Source: CAXBCP01 sp047638395
GTDB lineage: Bacteria > Pseudomonadota > Alphaproteobacteria > MPNO01 > UBA830
Assembly (NCBI GenBank): GCA_047638395.1
Contig: JBLIMV010000011.1
Location: 1 to 64,000 of the forward strand
DNA: 64,000 bases
Direction of reading: 5' to 3'
A program made the position numbers and the translations under genes. Positions 8,244 through 16,284 of the stretch are shown piece by piece (the stretch's first letter is position 1; every line of letters begins with the position of its first letter). The notes beneath the pieces are model-generated. The model made no database searches and had not been told where the DNA came from. It saw only the letters and a list, made by a program, of their open reading frames with translations.

Positions 8244-9656
8244 TCAGACGCTGTAATACATCTGAAATTCGACCGGATGCGGCGTGTGCTCGAACCGGTA
8301 AATTTCTTCCCACTTCAGCGCAATGTAACCGTCGATCAGATCGTTCGGGAACACGTCGCCCTGGGTCAGGAAGTCGCGGTCCGCGTCGAGTGCCTCGACG
8401 GCCTCGCGCAGGCTGTGGCAGACCGTGGGAACGCCCTCAAGCTCTTCCGCCGGAAGATCGTACAGGTTCTTGTCCATCGGGTCGCCGGGGTGGATCTTGT
8501 TCTGGATACCGTCGATACCCGCCATCAGCATCGCTGCGAAGGCGAAGTACGGGTTGGCCGTCGGGTCCGGGAAGCGGACTTCGACACGCTTGCCTTTCGG
8601 CGATGTCGCATACGGTATGCGGCACGACGCCGAGCGGTTACGGGCGGAGTAGGCGAGAAGCACGGGGGCTTCAAAGCCCGGGATCAGCCGCTTGTAGCTG
8701 TTGGTCGACGCATTGGTGAAGGCGTTGATGGCCTTCGCGTGCTTGATGATGCCGCCAATGTAGTACAGGCAGGTTTCAGACAGATCTGCATACCCGGAGC
8801 CGGCAAAGGTCGGCTTGCCGTCCTTCCAGATCGACTGATGGACATGCATGCCGGAGCCATTATCGCCGATGATCGGCTTCGGCATGAACGTGGCCGTTTT
8901 GCCATAGGAATGGGCGACATTGTGGACGCAGTATTTGAAAATCTGCACCCAGTCGGCGACTTTGAGCAGCTCGTTGAACTTAATGCCAAGTTCGTGCTGG
9001 CTCGGCGCAACCTCGTGATGATGCTTTTCCGTGGTGACGCCCATCTCTTCGATGACCGTCAGCATTTCGGCGCGCAGGTCGGTCATGGAATCGACCGGGG
9101 GAACCGGGAAGTAGCCGCCCTTGGGACCCGGGCGATGGCCGGTATTTCCACCTTCAAGCACGGCGCCGGAGTTATACGGGCCTTCTTCTTCGTTCAGCTC
9201 ATAGAAGTTCTTGTTCGGCGTAACGTCGAAGCGGACATCGTCGAAGATGAAGAATTCGAGTTCCGGTCCGAAAACGGCGGTATCGCCGAGGCCGGTCTGT
9301 TCTAGATAGGCCTGGGCACGTCGCGCGGTCGAACGCGGGTCGCGGCTATAAGGCTGACCGGTGCTCGGCTCGAGGACGTCGCAGAAAAGGATAAGCTGTT
9401 CCTGCGCGGCGAACGGATCCATGACCGCACTCGTGCAATCGGGCAGCAGCGTCATGTCGGATTCGTTGATGTCTTTCCAGCCGGCAATCGACGATCCGTC
9501 GAACATGATGCCGTCGGTCAGCATTTCCTCATCCACGGTGCCGACGGACTGGGCTGTATGATGCCACTTGCCGCGTGGGTCGGTGAACCGGAAGTCCACG
9601 TATTTGACGTTGTTTTCCTCAATCATCTTGAGGACGTTTTTGATATCGTCGGACAT
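8244..9656 (-). CDS. glnA: Glutamine synthetase, type I
   Basis: The 470-residue enzyme makes glutamine from glutamate, ammonium and ATP in the cytoplasm, as a dodecamer. Visible motifs are MFDGSSIAGW (beta-grasp side), the metal and ammonium-binding segment GPELEFFIFDD, the ATP-binding KPIIGDNGSGMHVHQS, NRSASCRIP, and the adenylylation loop with Tyr in NLYDLPAEE. That Tyr implies control by GlnE (ATase). glnA lies 115 bases downstream of glnB on the same strand, so both are probably transcribed from the sigma-54 promoter upstream of glnB, with room for a second promoter between them. Confidence 0.97.
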   Translation of the reverse strand: MSDDIKNVLKMIEENNVKYVDFRFTDPRGKWHHTAQSVGTVDEEMLTDGIMFDGSSIAGWKDINESDMTLLPDCTSAVMDPFAAQEQLILFCDVLEPSTGQPYSRDPRSTARRAQAYLEQTGLGDTAVFGPELEFFIFDDVRFDVTPNKNFYELNEEEGPYNSGAVLEGGNTGHRPGPKGGYFPVPPVDSMTDLRAEMLTVIEEMGVTTEKHHHEVAPSQHELGIKFNELLKVADWVQIFKYCVHNVAHSYGKTATFMPKPIIGDNGSGMHVHQSIWKDGKPTFAGSGYADLSETCLYYIGGIIKHAKAINAFTNASTNSYKRLIPGFEAPVLLAYSARNRSASCRIPYATSPKGKRVEVRFPDPTANPYFAFAAMLMAGIDGIQNKIHPGDPMDKNLYDLPAEELEGVPTVCHSLREAVEALDADRDFLTQGDVFPNDLIDGYIALKWEEIYRFEHTPHPVEFQMYYSV

Positions 9657-9771
9657 CGCTGTATTCCTTTCTGTGACGTAAGTCGTAATCGTAATGTGAG
9701 CAGACCGGCGAGACGGCCAGGCACAAAATGCCCGGGCGAATTACCAGTCCGGTTTTGTCAGTGTTGCGTAA

Positions 9772-10110
9772 TCAGATCGCTTCGGCGCCCTTTTCTCCGG
9801 TGCGGATACGAAGCACTTGTTCGACGGCAGAAACGAAAATCTTGCCATCGCCGATGCGCCCCGTATGCGCAGCCTGTTGAATTGCTTCAACGGCGCTTTC
9901 GACCATGGAATCTTCGATCACGACTTCAATCTTCACCTTCGGCAGAAAGTCGACGACGTATTCGGCACCGCGATAAAGCTCGGTATGACCTTTCTGTCTT
10001 CCAAAACCCTTTGCTTCTGTGACGGTAAGGCCCTTCACGCCGACTTCGTGCAGCGCTTCCTTGACCTCGTCCAGCTTGAACGGCTTGATGATCGCCTCGA
10101 TTTTTTTCAT
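9772..10110 (-). CDS. glnB: Nitrogen regulatory protein PII
   Basis: From ATG 10110 the protein has 112 residues, the usual PII length, opening MKKIEAIIKPFKLDEVKEAL. The T-loop GHTELYRGAEY holds Tyr51, the uridylylation site, and the C-terminal signature KIFVSAVEQVLRIRTGE is intact. PII senses 2-oxoglutarate and ATP/ADP and steers GlnE, NtrB and, in many alphaproteobacteria, AmtB. The glnB-glnA order is the usual alphaproteobacterial arrangement. I rejected the longer reading frame (start 10194) because its extra residues run across the sigma-54 promoter. Confidence 0.96.
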   Translation of the reverse strand: MKKIEAIIKPFKLDEVKEALHEVGVKGLTVTEAKGFGRQKGHTELYRGAEYVVDFLPKVKIEVVIEDSMVESAVEAIQQAAHTGRIGDGKIFVSAVEQVLRIRTGEKGAEAI

Positions 10111-10176
10111 GGTTCGTACGCATCCCTGTTTAATCGGCCCCCCGGCGAAACATCCGAAGCGCAGATAACGTTTCCC

Positions 10177-10194
10177 TTGCAGGATTCGTGCCAA
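10177..10194 (-). promoter_or_regulatory. Sigma-54 (RpoN) promoter of glnB-glnA
   Basis: On the minus strand the site reads TTGGCACGAATCCTGCAA. It has the -24 GG and -12 GC elements at the exact spacing and matches TGGCAC-N5-TTGCA at all but one position. It lies about 67 bases before the glnB start codon, so nitrogen control through NtrC is expected, though I did not find clear NtrC half-sites. Confidence 0.85.
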
Positions 10195-10275
10195 TTCCCG
10201 ACGCGTTTGTAAAGCGCGGAAATCCGTCGTTTTGTGCCGTATCCGTCCGGAAGGAGTGATGTCTGTGAGTAAAAA

Positions 10276-10291
10276 ATAGGCAATTGCCTAT
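10276..10291. promoter_or_regulatory. 16-base perfect palindrome, candidate operator
   Basis: ATAGGCAATTGCCTAT is a perfect inverted repeat in the AT-rich stretch between the divergent glnB and CBS-domain genes, about 100 bases before the CBS start codon. It has the size and symmetry of a dimeric regulator site. Which regulator binds it is unknown. Confidence 0.5.
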
Positions 10292-10392
10292 AAATTAATC
10301 ACAATATACTTCTTGCCATCTTCCCCGCGCCGTTGGAACCTTAATCACTATGCGTTGTGTATTCCGTGAAAACTTTTCAAGGAGACCACGAT

Positions 10393-10824
10393 ATGCAAGT
10401 TGCCAAGATCCTCCAACACAAGGGCAGCGAGGTTTATACGATCGCTCCCGATGCCACAATAGAAACAGCCGTGTCGCGCCTGCGCGACGAAGGTATCGGT
10501 GCCCTGGTCGTATCCAGAGACGGGAAATCCGTCGACGGCATTGTCTCAGAGCGCGATTTTGTCCACGGACTGGCTGAAAAAGGCAGTGCACTGCTGCAGG
10601 CACGGGTTAGTGAGGTCATGACACGCGATGTGATGACCTGCAGGCTCGACGATACAAGCCAGGACCTGCTCAGCCATATGACCGAGCGCCGGGTGCGCCA
10701 TGTACCGGTGATAGAGAAAGGCGCGCTCTGCGGCATGATCAGTATCGGCGATGCGGTCAAAAGCCGGTTGGACGAAGTGCTGCACGAGGCCGACGCGCTT
10801 CGAGAGTATATCTCGACCAACTGA
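10393..10824 (+). CDS. CBS-domain pair protein
   Basis: From ATG 10393 (AAGGAGA 7 bases upstream) the protein has 143 residues and is made of two CBS motifs: the first around TIAPDATIETAVSRLRDEGIGALVV, here in two blocks TIAPDATIETA and GIGALVVS, and the second around VMTRDVMTCRLDD to RVRHVPVIEKG. Two CBS motifs form one Bateman module that binds adenosine nucleotides. Stand-alone proteins of this type are common in alphaproteobacteria and are thought to sense energy state. It is divergent from glnB and convergent with a zinc-ribbon gene, and has a conspicuous palindrome upstream. Confidence 0.9.
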   Translation: MQVAKILQHKGSEVYTIAPDATIETAVSRLRDEGIGALVVSRDGKSVDGIVSERDFVHGLAEKGSALLQARVSEVMTRDVMTCRLDDTSQDLLSHMTERRVRHVPVIEKGALCGMISIGDAVKSRLDEVLHEADALREYISTN

Positions 10825-10835
10825 GCGGCGACGGC

Positions 10836-10855
10836 GCGGGGACTTTAGTCCCCGC
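10836..10855. terminator. GC-rich hairpin between convergent genes
   Basis: GCGGGGACTTTAGTCCCCGC folds into a near-perfect stem around a short TTTA-type loop. It has no long U-tract, so termination is inferred from its position. It overlaps the last codons of the minus-strand zinc-ribbon gene. Confidence 0.55.
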
Positions 10856-11033
10856 CGCCATCCGTTTCGAGAACCGTGTCGGCCTTATCCCAGGTGTTTT
10901 CGGTGCCACAGGCGCGGCAAAGCGACGTCGCGCCCTGAATATCGACCCATTCAAAGACAAACCAGTCTTCAAACGTGAGGCCTGTGTAGAGCTTTCGCTC
11001 GCATTTTGAACAGTGGATCAGAACCCGGGGCAT
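10845..11033 (-). CDS. Small zinc-ribbon protein
   Basis: The 62-residue protein has two CxxC knuckles, CSKC near residue 8 and CRAC near residue 39, so it should bind one zinc ion. Aromatic residues between them (FEDWFVFEWVD) suggest a compact protein- or nucleic-acid-binding ribbon. The start is well supported: GGAGG lies 5 bases before the ATG. I do not recognise a named family. It stands alone, convergent with the CBS gene. Confidence 0.75.
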   Translation of the reverse strand: MPRVLIHCSKCERKLYTGLTFEDWFVFEWVDIQGATSLCRACGTENTWDKADTVLETDGGGD

Positions 11034-11158
11034 ATCGTCCTCCGTCGGTAGCTGTCCGTGTAGTTTGGACCTGATCCAGCGGGCGGGTCAAGCGGCGTGC
11101 TGGCCTAGCGGTTCGGGGCTGTGCTAGTAAAATCGCCGGTCAACGACAGGAAACGCCC

Positions 11159-12316
11159 GTGCAAACCGGTAACAGCATTCTTTCAAGCTACGGCACCACA
11201 ATTTTCGAGGTCATGTCGCGCCTCGCCCAGGAACACGATGCGGTCAATCTCGGCCAGGGCTTCCCCGACGGCAACGGCCCCGAAGACGTGGTTGAGGCCG
11301 GTGTGGATTATCTGCGCAATGGTGTGAACCAATACCCGTCCATGTTTGGCATCCCGGACCTTCGCCAGGCGGTGGCAGAGCACGCCGACCGGTTTTACGG
11401 TCTCAACATCGACTGGCAGACCGAGACCATGGTCACATCCGGCGGCACGGAAGCGCTCGGTGCGGCATTGTTGGGGCTGATCGAGCCGGGAGACGAGGTG
11501 ATCCTGATCGAGCCGCTCTATGATTCCTACCTGCCAATCGTTCAGCGTGGGGGCGGTATCGCAAAGCTCGTCCGGCTGGAAGCGCCCGGCTGGGAATTGC
11601 CGCGAGCTGAGCTGGAGGCGGCCTTTTCAGACAAAACCAAGCTCATACTGGTCAACACACCGATGAATCCTTGCGCGAAGGTCTTTGACCGTGAAGAGCT
11701 GGAATTCATTGCAGCGCTTTGCCAGAAACACGATGCCTTCGCCGTCTGTGACGAGGTTTACGAACATCTGGCGTTCGATGGTGTGCCGCATGTCCCGATG
11801 ATCACGCTACCGGGCATGCGTGACCGCACCGTGCGAATTCAGTCGGCGGGTAAAATTTTCTCGCTCACAGGCTGGAAGATCGGGATGATCACAGCGGCGC
11901 CCGAGGTCCTGACGCCAATTGCCAAGGCGCACCAGTTCCTGACTTTTACAACGCCGCCGAACCTTCAGGCGGCGGTGGCCTATGGGCTGCGCAAGGATGA
12001 TGCCTATTTTGAGGCGCTGAATGTTGACATGCAGGCCAGGCGCGATCATCTCGCGGACGGATTGCGGGATATCGGATTCGATGTCATTCCCTGCCAGGGG
12101 ACCTATTTCCTGACGACCGATTTCCGCCCCCTCGGCTATACCGGGACCGACAGTGAGTTCTGCAAATATCTGACGGTTGAAGCCGGTGTCGCGGCGGTTC
12201 CCGTCAGCGCCTTCTACACTTCTGAAGAGGCGGGCTATTTTGCCAGATTTTCGTTCTGCAAGAAGGCGGAGACCATCGACGAGGCAATCCGCCGCCTTAA
12301 ATCCCATTTTGGGTGA
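11159..12316 (+). CDS. Class I/II pyridoxal-phosphate aminotransferase
   Basis: The 385-residue protein is a fold-type I aminotransferase. Visible are GQGFPDGNGPEDV, NQYPSMFGIPDLRQAV, the VTSGGTEAL PLP-phosphate segment, NTPMNPCAK, CDEVYEHLAFDG and the PLP lysine in SAGKIFSLTGWK. The sequence resembles the methionine/kynurenine aminotransferase group (YbdL-like) rather than aspartate aminotransferase. Substrate specificity cannot be fixed from sequence. The start is GTG at 11159 with a weak GGAAA upstream; it gives the conserved N-terminus, while an ATG-started frame at 11121 is out of phase. Confidence 0.88.
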   Translation: MQTGNSILSSYGTTIFEVMSRLAQEHDAVNLGQGFPDGNGPEDVVEAGVDYLRNGVNQYPSMFGIPDLRQAVAEHADRFYGLNIDWQTETMVTSGGTEALGAALLGLIEPGDEVILIEPLYDSYLPIVQRGGGIAKLVRLEAPGWELPRAELEAAFSDKTKLILVNTPMNPCAKVFDREELEFIAALCQKHDAFAVCDEVYEHLAFDGVPHVPMITLPGMRDRTVRIQSAGKIFSLTGWKIGMITAAPEVLTPIAKAHQFLTFTTPPNLQAAVAYGLRKDDAYFEALNVDMQARRDHLADGLRDIGFDVIPCQGTYFLTTDFRPLGYTGTDSEFCKYLTVEAGVAAVPVSAFYTSEEAGYFARFSFCKKAETIDEAIRRLKSHFG

Positions 12317-12346
12317 TTTTGCCAGTTCGGGTGATTTTCCCGGTTC
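12311..12346 (+). repeat. Tandem 18-base direct repeat at the aminotransferase 3' end
   Basis: GGGTGATTTTGCCAGTTC is followed at once by GGGTGATTTTCCCGGTTC, 16 of 18 bases identical. The first copy contains the aminotransferase stop codon. It looks like a local duplication with no evident function. Confidence 0.6.
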
Positions 12347-12418
12347 TGCTGAATTTGACTGTGCGAACCGCCTTGACGCCCGACGGCGTGGCGGCTACTT
12401 AATTCGCCGGTTATTGCG

Positions 12419-12495
12419 GTGGCTGTAGCTCAGTTGGTTAGAGCGCCTGGTTGTGGTCCAGGAGGTCGGGGGTTCAAGACCCCTCAGCCACCCCA
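12419..12495 (+). tRNA. tRNA-His (GTG anticodon)
   Basis: The cloverleaf starts GTGGCTGTAGCTCAG, has anticodon GTG in GGTTGTGGTCC and T-loop GGTTCAAGAC, and ends CAGCCACC CCA with an encoded CCA. A G at 12418 can supply the G-1 typical of tRNA-His, facing C73. Confidence 0.97.
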
Positions 12496-12574
12496 TTTCC
12501 TCCCACAGAGTTAATTGATTAGGCCGCCCCTGTATTTTCAAGGGTGCCAGGCCTTCTGTGGCTTCGCCGATTCA

Positions 12575-13867
12575 CTACCGTAAATAGTTCGGCAGCCACA
12601 CTACCAATGAGGGGATGAAGACGACCATGAGCAGCCGCACGATGTCGGCTGCAAAAAACGGGGCGATGCCTTTGAACATGGCCGATAGGGGCACATCCGG
12701 CATAATCGACTTGATGACAAAAACGTTAAGCCCAATCGGCGGGGTGATCAGGCTGATTTCGACCACCATCACCATCACGATGCCGAACCAGATCAGATCG
12801 AATCCAAGCGCATCGACCAGCGGCACGAATATCGGCACGGTGAGAAAGATCATCGCCAGCCCTTCGATGATGGTCCCCAGGATGATGTAGATCAGCAGGA
12901 TCACCAGGATCACATATATCGGCTCGATATTCAGCGAGTTGATGAAGCCGACGATGTCGTTGGGCATCTCGGCGATATTGACGAAATTATTGAGAATAAG
13001 CGCGCCGAAGGCGATGGCGAAGATCATCGCGGACGTCTCGGCAGCCTCTACGAGTCCGTGGAAGAATATGCGCAGGTTCATCCTTTTGCGGGCAATGGCG
13101 AAGAGCAGCGCGCCGACAGCGCCAATGCCGCCGCCTTCCGTCGGTGTGAACACCCCGAAGGTAATACCGCCGATGATGACCAGGAAGAGGACCAGCACCG
13201 CCCAGATCTTGGTCAGCGTTCGCCAGCGGACATTCCACGGAGACGCCGGCGCGCGCGGTGCCAGATGCGGCCAGAACCGCGCCACGATCCAGATCACGGC
13301 GATATAGAGCGCGATGGTGATGATGCCCGGGATGATACCGCCGATAAACAGATCGCCGATGCTTTGCTCGGTCAGGATACCGTAAACAATCAGGGCCGCC
13401 GATGGCGGGATCAGAATGCCCATGGTGCCGCCGGCTGCAACGGTTCCGGCAGCGAATCCTTCATTGTAGTTGTAACGCCGCATTGGCGGGATCGAGACCT
13501 TGGCCATGGTCGCCGCGGTCGCGACCGAAGAGCCCGATATGGACGCAAACCCGCCGCATGCCGCAACGGTGGCCATCGCCACGCCGCCACGCTTGTTGCC
13601 GAGCCATGCCTGCGCCGCGTCGTAAATGTCGGATGCCAGGGCGGCGCGGAACACGAAGACGCCCATCAGCACAAACAGGGGCAGGGCGACGAAATTGGCA
13701 TTCAGCGCGAGATCGAGGATCTGCTGGCTGACGGTTTCCAGCGCGGGATCGATACCCCGCACATAGGCGAAACCGACAAATCCAACCAGCATCATGGCGA
13801 AGCCGAGGGGAAAGCCGAGAAAGGCGATAAACAACAGAACGGCGAAACCGATCAGGGACAGGGTCAT
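12575..13867 (-). CDS. dctM: TRAP transporter large permease (DctM)
   Basis: The 430-residue protein is a 12 to 13-helix membrane protein with the DctM signatures PLFVLMGVFVFRA, the glycine-rich GGFASISGSSVATAATM segment (two halves GGFASISGSS and VATAATM), and PSAALIVYGILTEQSIG. The large subunit couples sodium movement to substrate uptake. Its start overlaps the stop of the small permease by 4 bases, so translation is coupled. The substrate is set by the binding protein and is unknown. Confidence 0.93.
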   Translation of the reverse strand: MTLSLIGFAVLLFIAFLGFPLGFAMMLVGFVGFAYVRGIDPALETVSQQILDLALNANFVALPLFVLMGVFVFRAALASDIYDAAQAWLGNKRGGVAMATVAACGGFASISGSSVATAATMAKVSIPPMRRYNYNEGFAAGTVAAGGTMGILIPPSAALIVYGILTEQSIGDLFIGGIIPGIITIALYIAVIWIVARFWPHLAPRAPASPWNVRWRTLTKIWAVLVLFLVIIGGITFGVFTPTEGGGIGAVGALLFAIARKRMNLRIFFHGLVEAAETSAMIFAIAFGALILNNFVNIAEMPNDIVGFINSLNIEPIYVILVILLIYIILGTIIEGLAMIFLTVPIFVPLVDALGFDLIWFGIVMVMVVEISLITPPIGLNVFVIKSIMPDVPLSAMFKGIAPFFAADIVRLLMVVFIPSLVVWLPNYLR

Positions 13868-14502
13868 AAGGTTTCGTCCTTTTCCCGATCCAGGTCCCGG
13901 ATATCCAGTGCCAGGTATTTCCAGATCATGTAGATCTGCGTGATGGCGCTGATGGCGCTCAGGGCGGTCAATGTAAAGAGCAACGGCGCCGTCTGTACTT
14001 CGAGATGCAGCGACACTTCATCGTTCTCCAGCATATAGATCGCTGTCGACCACATGCGCTCGGTGATGAAGATGATCATCGCGGCGCTGGCGATCAGAAC
14101 GAGCGCTTCGCGCACTTTCTTGAACCGGGCGCTCATAAAGCCGTCGAACAGCTCGACCGTAATATGACTGCGTTTAACCGTGACCAGCGGCAGCGCCGAA
14201 AAGATCATAAGGCCGAGCAGAAATTCGATGATCTCGACACCGCCGGGAACAGGGCTGTTGAACACGTAACGGCCCGAAACATCGACGACTGTCACCGCAC
14301 CGATGCCGAACATGAACAGTGCGGCCATTGCCGTCAGAACACGGACCGGCCAGCGAAAATGCCCGGCCACGGATTCGGGAATCACATAATCTTCCGCGAA
14401 CTCGTCGGCTAGATCTTCAAGTGAACTGGGAGGGGCGGGGGAATCGGGGCCGCTTGCACCGGAAAGTTCGGGCGAAACGGCCCCATCATCGAGATTACCC
14501 AT
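13864..14502 (-). CDS. dctQ: TRAP transporter small permease (DctQ) with a long N-terminal extension
   Basis: The 212-residue protein has four membrane segments (near residues 52-75, 88-108, 128-150 and 168-190) and the DctQ motif VSGRYVFNSPVPGGVEIIEFLLG, seen as GRYVFNSPVPGG and EIIEFLLG. About 50 acidic, proline- and serine-rich residues precede the first helix, longer than in most family members, and are probably cytoplasmic. The gene sits between dctP (21 bases away) and dctM (4-base overlap) in one operon. Confidence 0.88.
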   Translation of the reverse strand: MGNLDDGAVSPELSGASGPDSPAPPSSLEDLADEFAEDYVIPESVAGHFRWPVRVLTAMAALFMFGIGAVTVVDVSGRYVFNSPVPGGVEIIEFLLGLMIFSALPLVTVKRSHITVELFDGFMSARFKKVREALVLIASAAMIIFITERMWSTAIYMLENDEVSLHLEVQTAPLLFTLTALSAISAITQIYMIWKYLALDIRDLDREKDETL

Positions 14503-14523
14503 GACGGGAAACGGTCAAAAGGC

Positions 14524-15540
14524 CTATTTGAGCTGTGCCTTGTAGAACGCCATGGCAGCCTTTGCATCGATGCCCTTCGCATTGGCTTTCTTAACCCATT
14601 GGGCTTCGGCCTTTGTAGCGAATTTTCGGACAGCGGCCATCAGATCGGGGCCGGCAGCAATGACCTTGCCGCCCTGCTTTTTCAACGCCTTCAGACTGCC
14701 GGCTGACACGCGGTCTCCAGCCGACAGATAATTGGAAACATGCATGCCGGAGACGCTCATCACCTGTTTGCGCTGTTTCTTCGACAGGCTTTTCCATTTT
14801 TTGCCGTTGATCAGCAGGGAAAACGACGTGTTGGTCAGTCCGCCGGGAACGGAAGTGGAAAATTTGATATACGGCAGAATTCGGAACGAGCGGAGGCCGT
14901 AGGCAGGTATTGCAACACCGTCAACCACACCCTTAGACATTAGCCCGAAGATTTTGGACGGCCCGGACGCCACCGGTACGGCGCCAAGTTCCTTTAGAAT
15001 ACGGGTGGTAATACCGGGGGACGCGCGCAGCTTGAAGCCTTTGAGGTCGGCCAGTGCGCGGATGGGTTTGCTACCGCTATGTATCATGTTGGCGGTCAGC
15101 ACAAAGGATCCGATCAGTTTCGTACCCTTGTATTCGTTCGCCTTGGCAAAGAATTTCTGATGGGTCATCCACAGCGCCCGCGAGGTTATGAGCGCGCCGG
15201 GCGAGCTCAGCGGGATTTCCGCGATCGTCGGCATCTGGATACGCTTCGGCTGGAAGAGATTGGCCATCAGCACGACATCGGCGAGACCCTTGGTGACGGT
15301 CTGCCAGTTCTTCGGCGGTGGGCCTACCTTGGCGGCCGAGAGTTTTACCGTGACCGAGCCATTGGTCGCCTTCGCGACATCCTTGATCCAGGGCACGGTC
15401 ACGCCGGTCTGGAACGGATGCTTGGGCGGCAGGTAATTGTTGACGAGCAGCTCGGCGGACATCGCCGGGACGGCGGAGAGCCCCGTTACGGCAACGAAAC
15501 CGGCGGCGGCAAGAATTTGGATTTTGGATTTTCCGGACAT
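14524..15540 (-). CDS. dctP: TRAP transporter substrate-binding protein (DctP family)
   Basis: The 338-residue periplasmic protein begins with a signal peptide (IQILAAAGFVAVTGLSAVPA, cut near MSAELLV). It has the family pattern: ADVVLMANLF, a MPTIAEIPLSSPG segment and LKGFKLRASPG, where the Arg is the usual carboxylate-binding residue, so an organic acid is the likely ligand. Downstream are dctQ and dctM. The five-gene operon encoding an enolase-like enzyme lies beyond one short gene, so a functional link between this importer and that pathway is plausible but unproven. About 270 bases upstream hold no other gene. Confidence 0.9.
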   Translation of the reverse strand: MSGKSKIQILAAAGFVAVTGLSAVPAMSAELLVNNYLPPKHPFQTGVTVPWIKDVAKATNGSVTVKLSAAKVGPPPKNWQTVTKGLADVVLMANLFQPKRIQMPTIAEIPLSSPGALITSRALWMTHQKFFAKANEYKGTKLIGSFVLTANMIHSGSKPIRALADLKGFKLRASPGITTRILKELGAVPVASGPSKIFGLMSKGVVDGVAIPAYGLRSFRILPYIKFSTSVPGGLTNTSFSLLINGKKWKSLSKKQRKQVMSVSGMHVSNYLSAGDRVSAGSLKALKKQGGKVIAAGPDLMAAVRKFATKAEAQWVKKANAKGIDAKAAMAFYKAQLK

Positions 15541-15809
15541 AGCAATACTCCCTGAATTTTTGAATTTGTTTTTTTAAGTTAGGCAGAGGGTATGGAAATT
15601 CGGGAAGCAAGGGAAATGACAAAACCGGGAAGGGCTGACCGGTATTTGTCGAGAGGATTGAGGCTTCGATGACCGTCCTTGTCAGGGTCGTCGGCAATGT
15701 GGGCGCGCACAGTTCGATACGCCAACGTCGTGCCGCCGAATTCAATGGTTGATACCGGCGCTGTTCTCCGCGATACCCGGCATTCACGATTTGATGTGAA
15801 AGACTGGTT

Positions 15810-16274
15810 TTGTCCGATCGACTGATCCTGCCGGTTCTCGTGCTGGCGATAATTTCTCTGGGCCTTGGTGTCTTTCTGCCGGTGGTGGAGGTTAGTAACC
15901 TCGCGATCTTCGCGAGCAAGTTTTCGATTGCCGAGGCGTCATGGGAGCTGCTTGCGGATGAGCAGTATCTGCTCGGCTTCGTCGTGATTGTGTTCTCGGT
16001 CGTGTTTCCGCTCGGGAAGATCCTGGCGGCGGCGGCACTTTGGCAGCGCTACAAAAATACAGGTTCTGCGCCGGGGCGCTGGATTAGCTGGCTTGAATTT
16101 TTCGGCCGCTGGTCCTGCGCTGACGTTCTGTTGGTTGCCATGGCAATCGTCGTTGCCAAAACGACCGGCATTGCCAACGCGCGGATGGAGATCGGCATGT
16201 GGTTCTTCGCCGCCTCTATCGTCCTGATGGGGATCGGCGTTTACAGGTTGAAGCGGGCGACAGCGGCGCGCTGA
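15810..16274 (+). CDS. Paraquat-inducible protein A (PqiA)-like membrane protein
   Basis: The 154-residue protein has about four hydrophobic segments (residues 6-26, 50-72, 94-113, 124-143) and the PqiA-type patterns SLGLGVFLPVVEV near the start and FFGRWSCADVLLVAM in the third segment. The length fits a single PqiA domain. PqiA-like proteins accompany MCE lipid-transport systems, but no mce gene is nearby. The start is TTG at 15810, giving MSDRLILP. It is convergent with the FAH-family gene, with 10 bases between stops. Confidence 0.75.
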   Translation: MSDRLILPVLVLAIISLGLGVFLPVVEVSNLAIFASKFSIAEASWELLADEQYLLGFVVIVFSVVFPLGKILAAAALWQRYKNTGSAPGRWISWLEFFGRWSCADVLLVAMAIVVAKTTGIANARMEIGMWFFAASIVLMGIGVYRLKRATAAR

Positions 16275-16284
16275 CCGGCGTCGG

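Noticed and set aside
8277..9305. 342-residue open frame antisense to glnA
   Set aside because: It lies wholly inside glnA, shows no motif, and follows from the codon bias of the real gene.
9657..9771. Separate sigma-54 promoter for glnA
   Set aside because: I searched both strands for GG-N10-GC with flanking consensus and found no convincing match; the spacer has only a weak hairpin.
10253..10279. Mini reading frame behind AAGGAG (MSVSKK) before the CBS-domain gene
   Set aside because: The ATG is too close to the ribosome-binding site, and six codons without regulatory residues or an attenuator-like hairpin do not support a leader peptide.
13058..13933. 291-residue plus-strand frame over dctM
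   Set aside because: It is low-complexity and charged, antisense to a membrane protein; no ribosome-binding site was seen.
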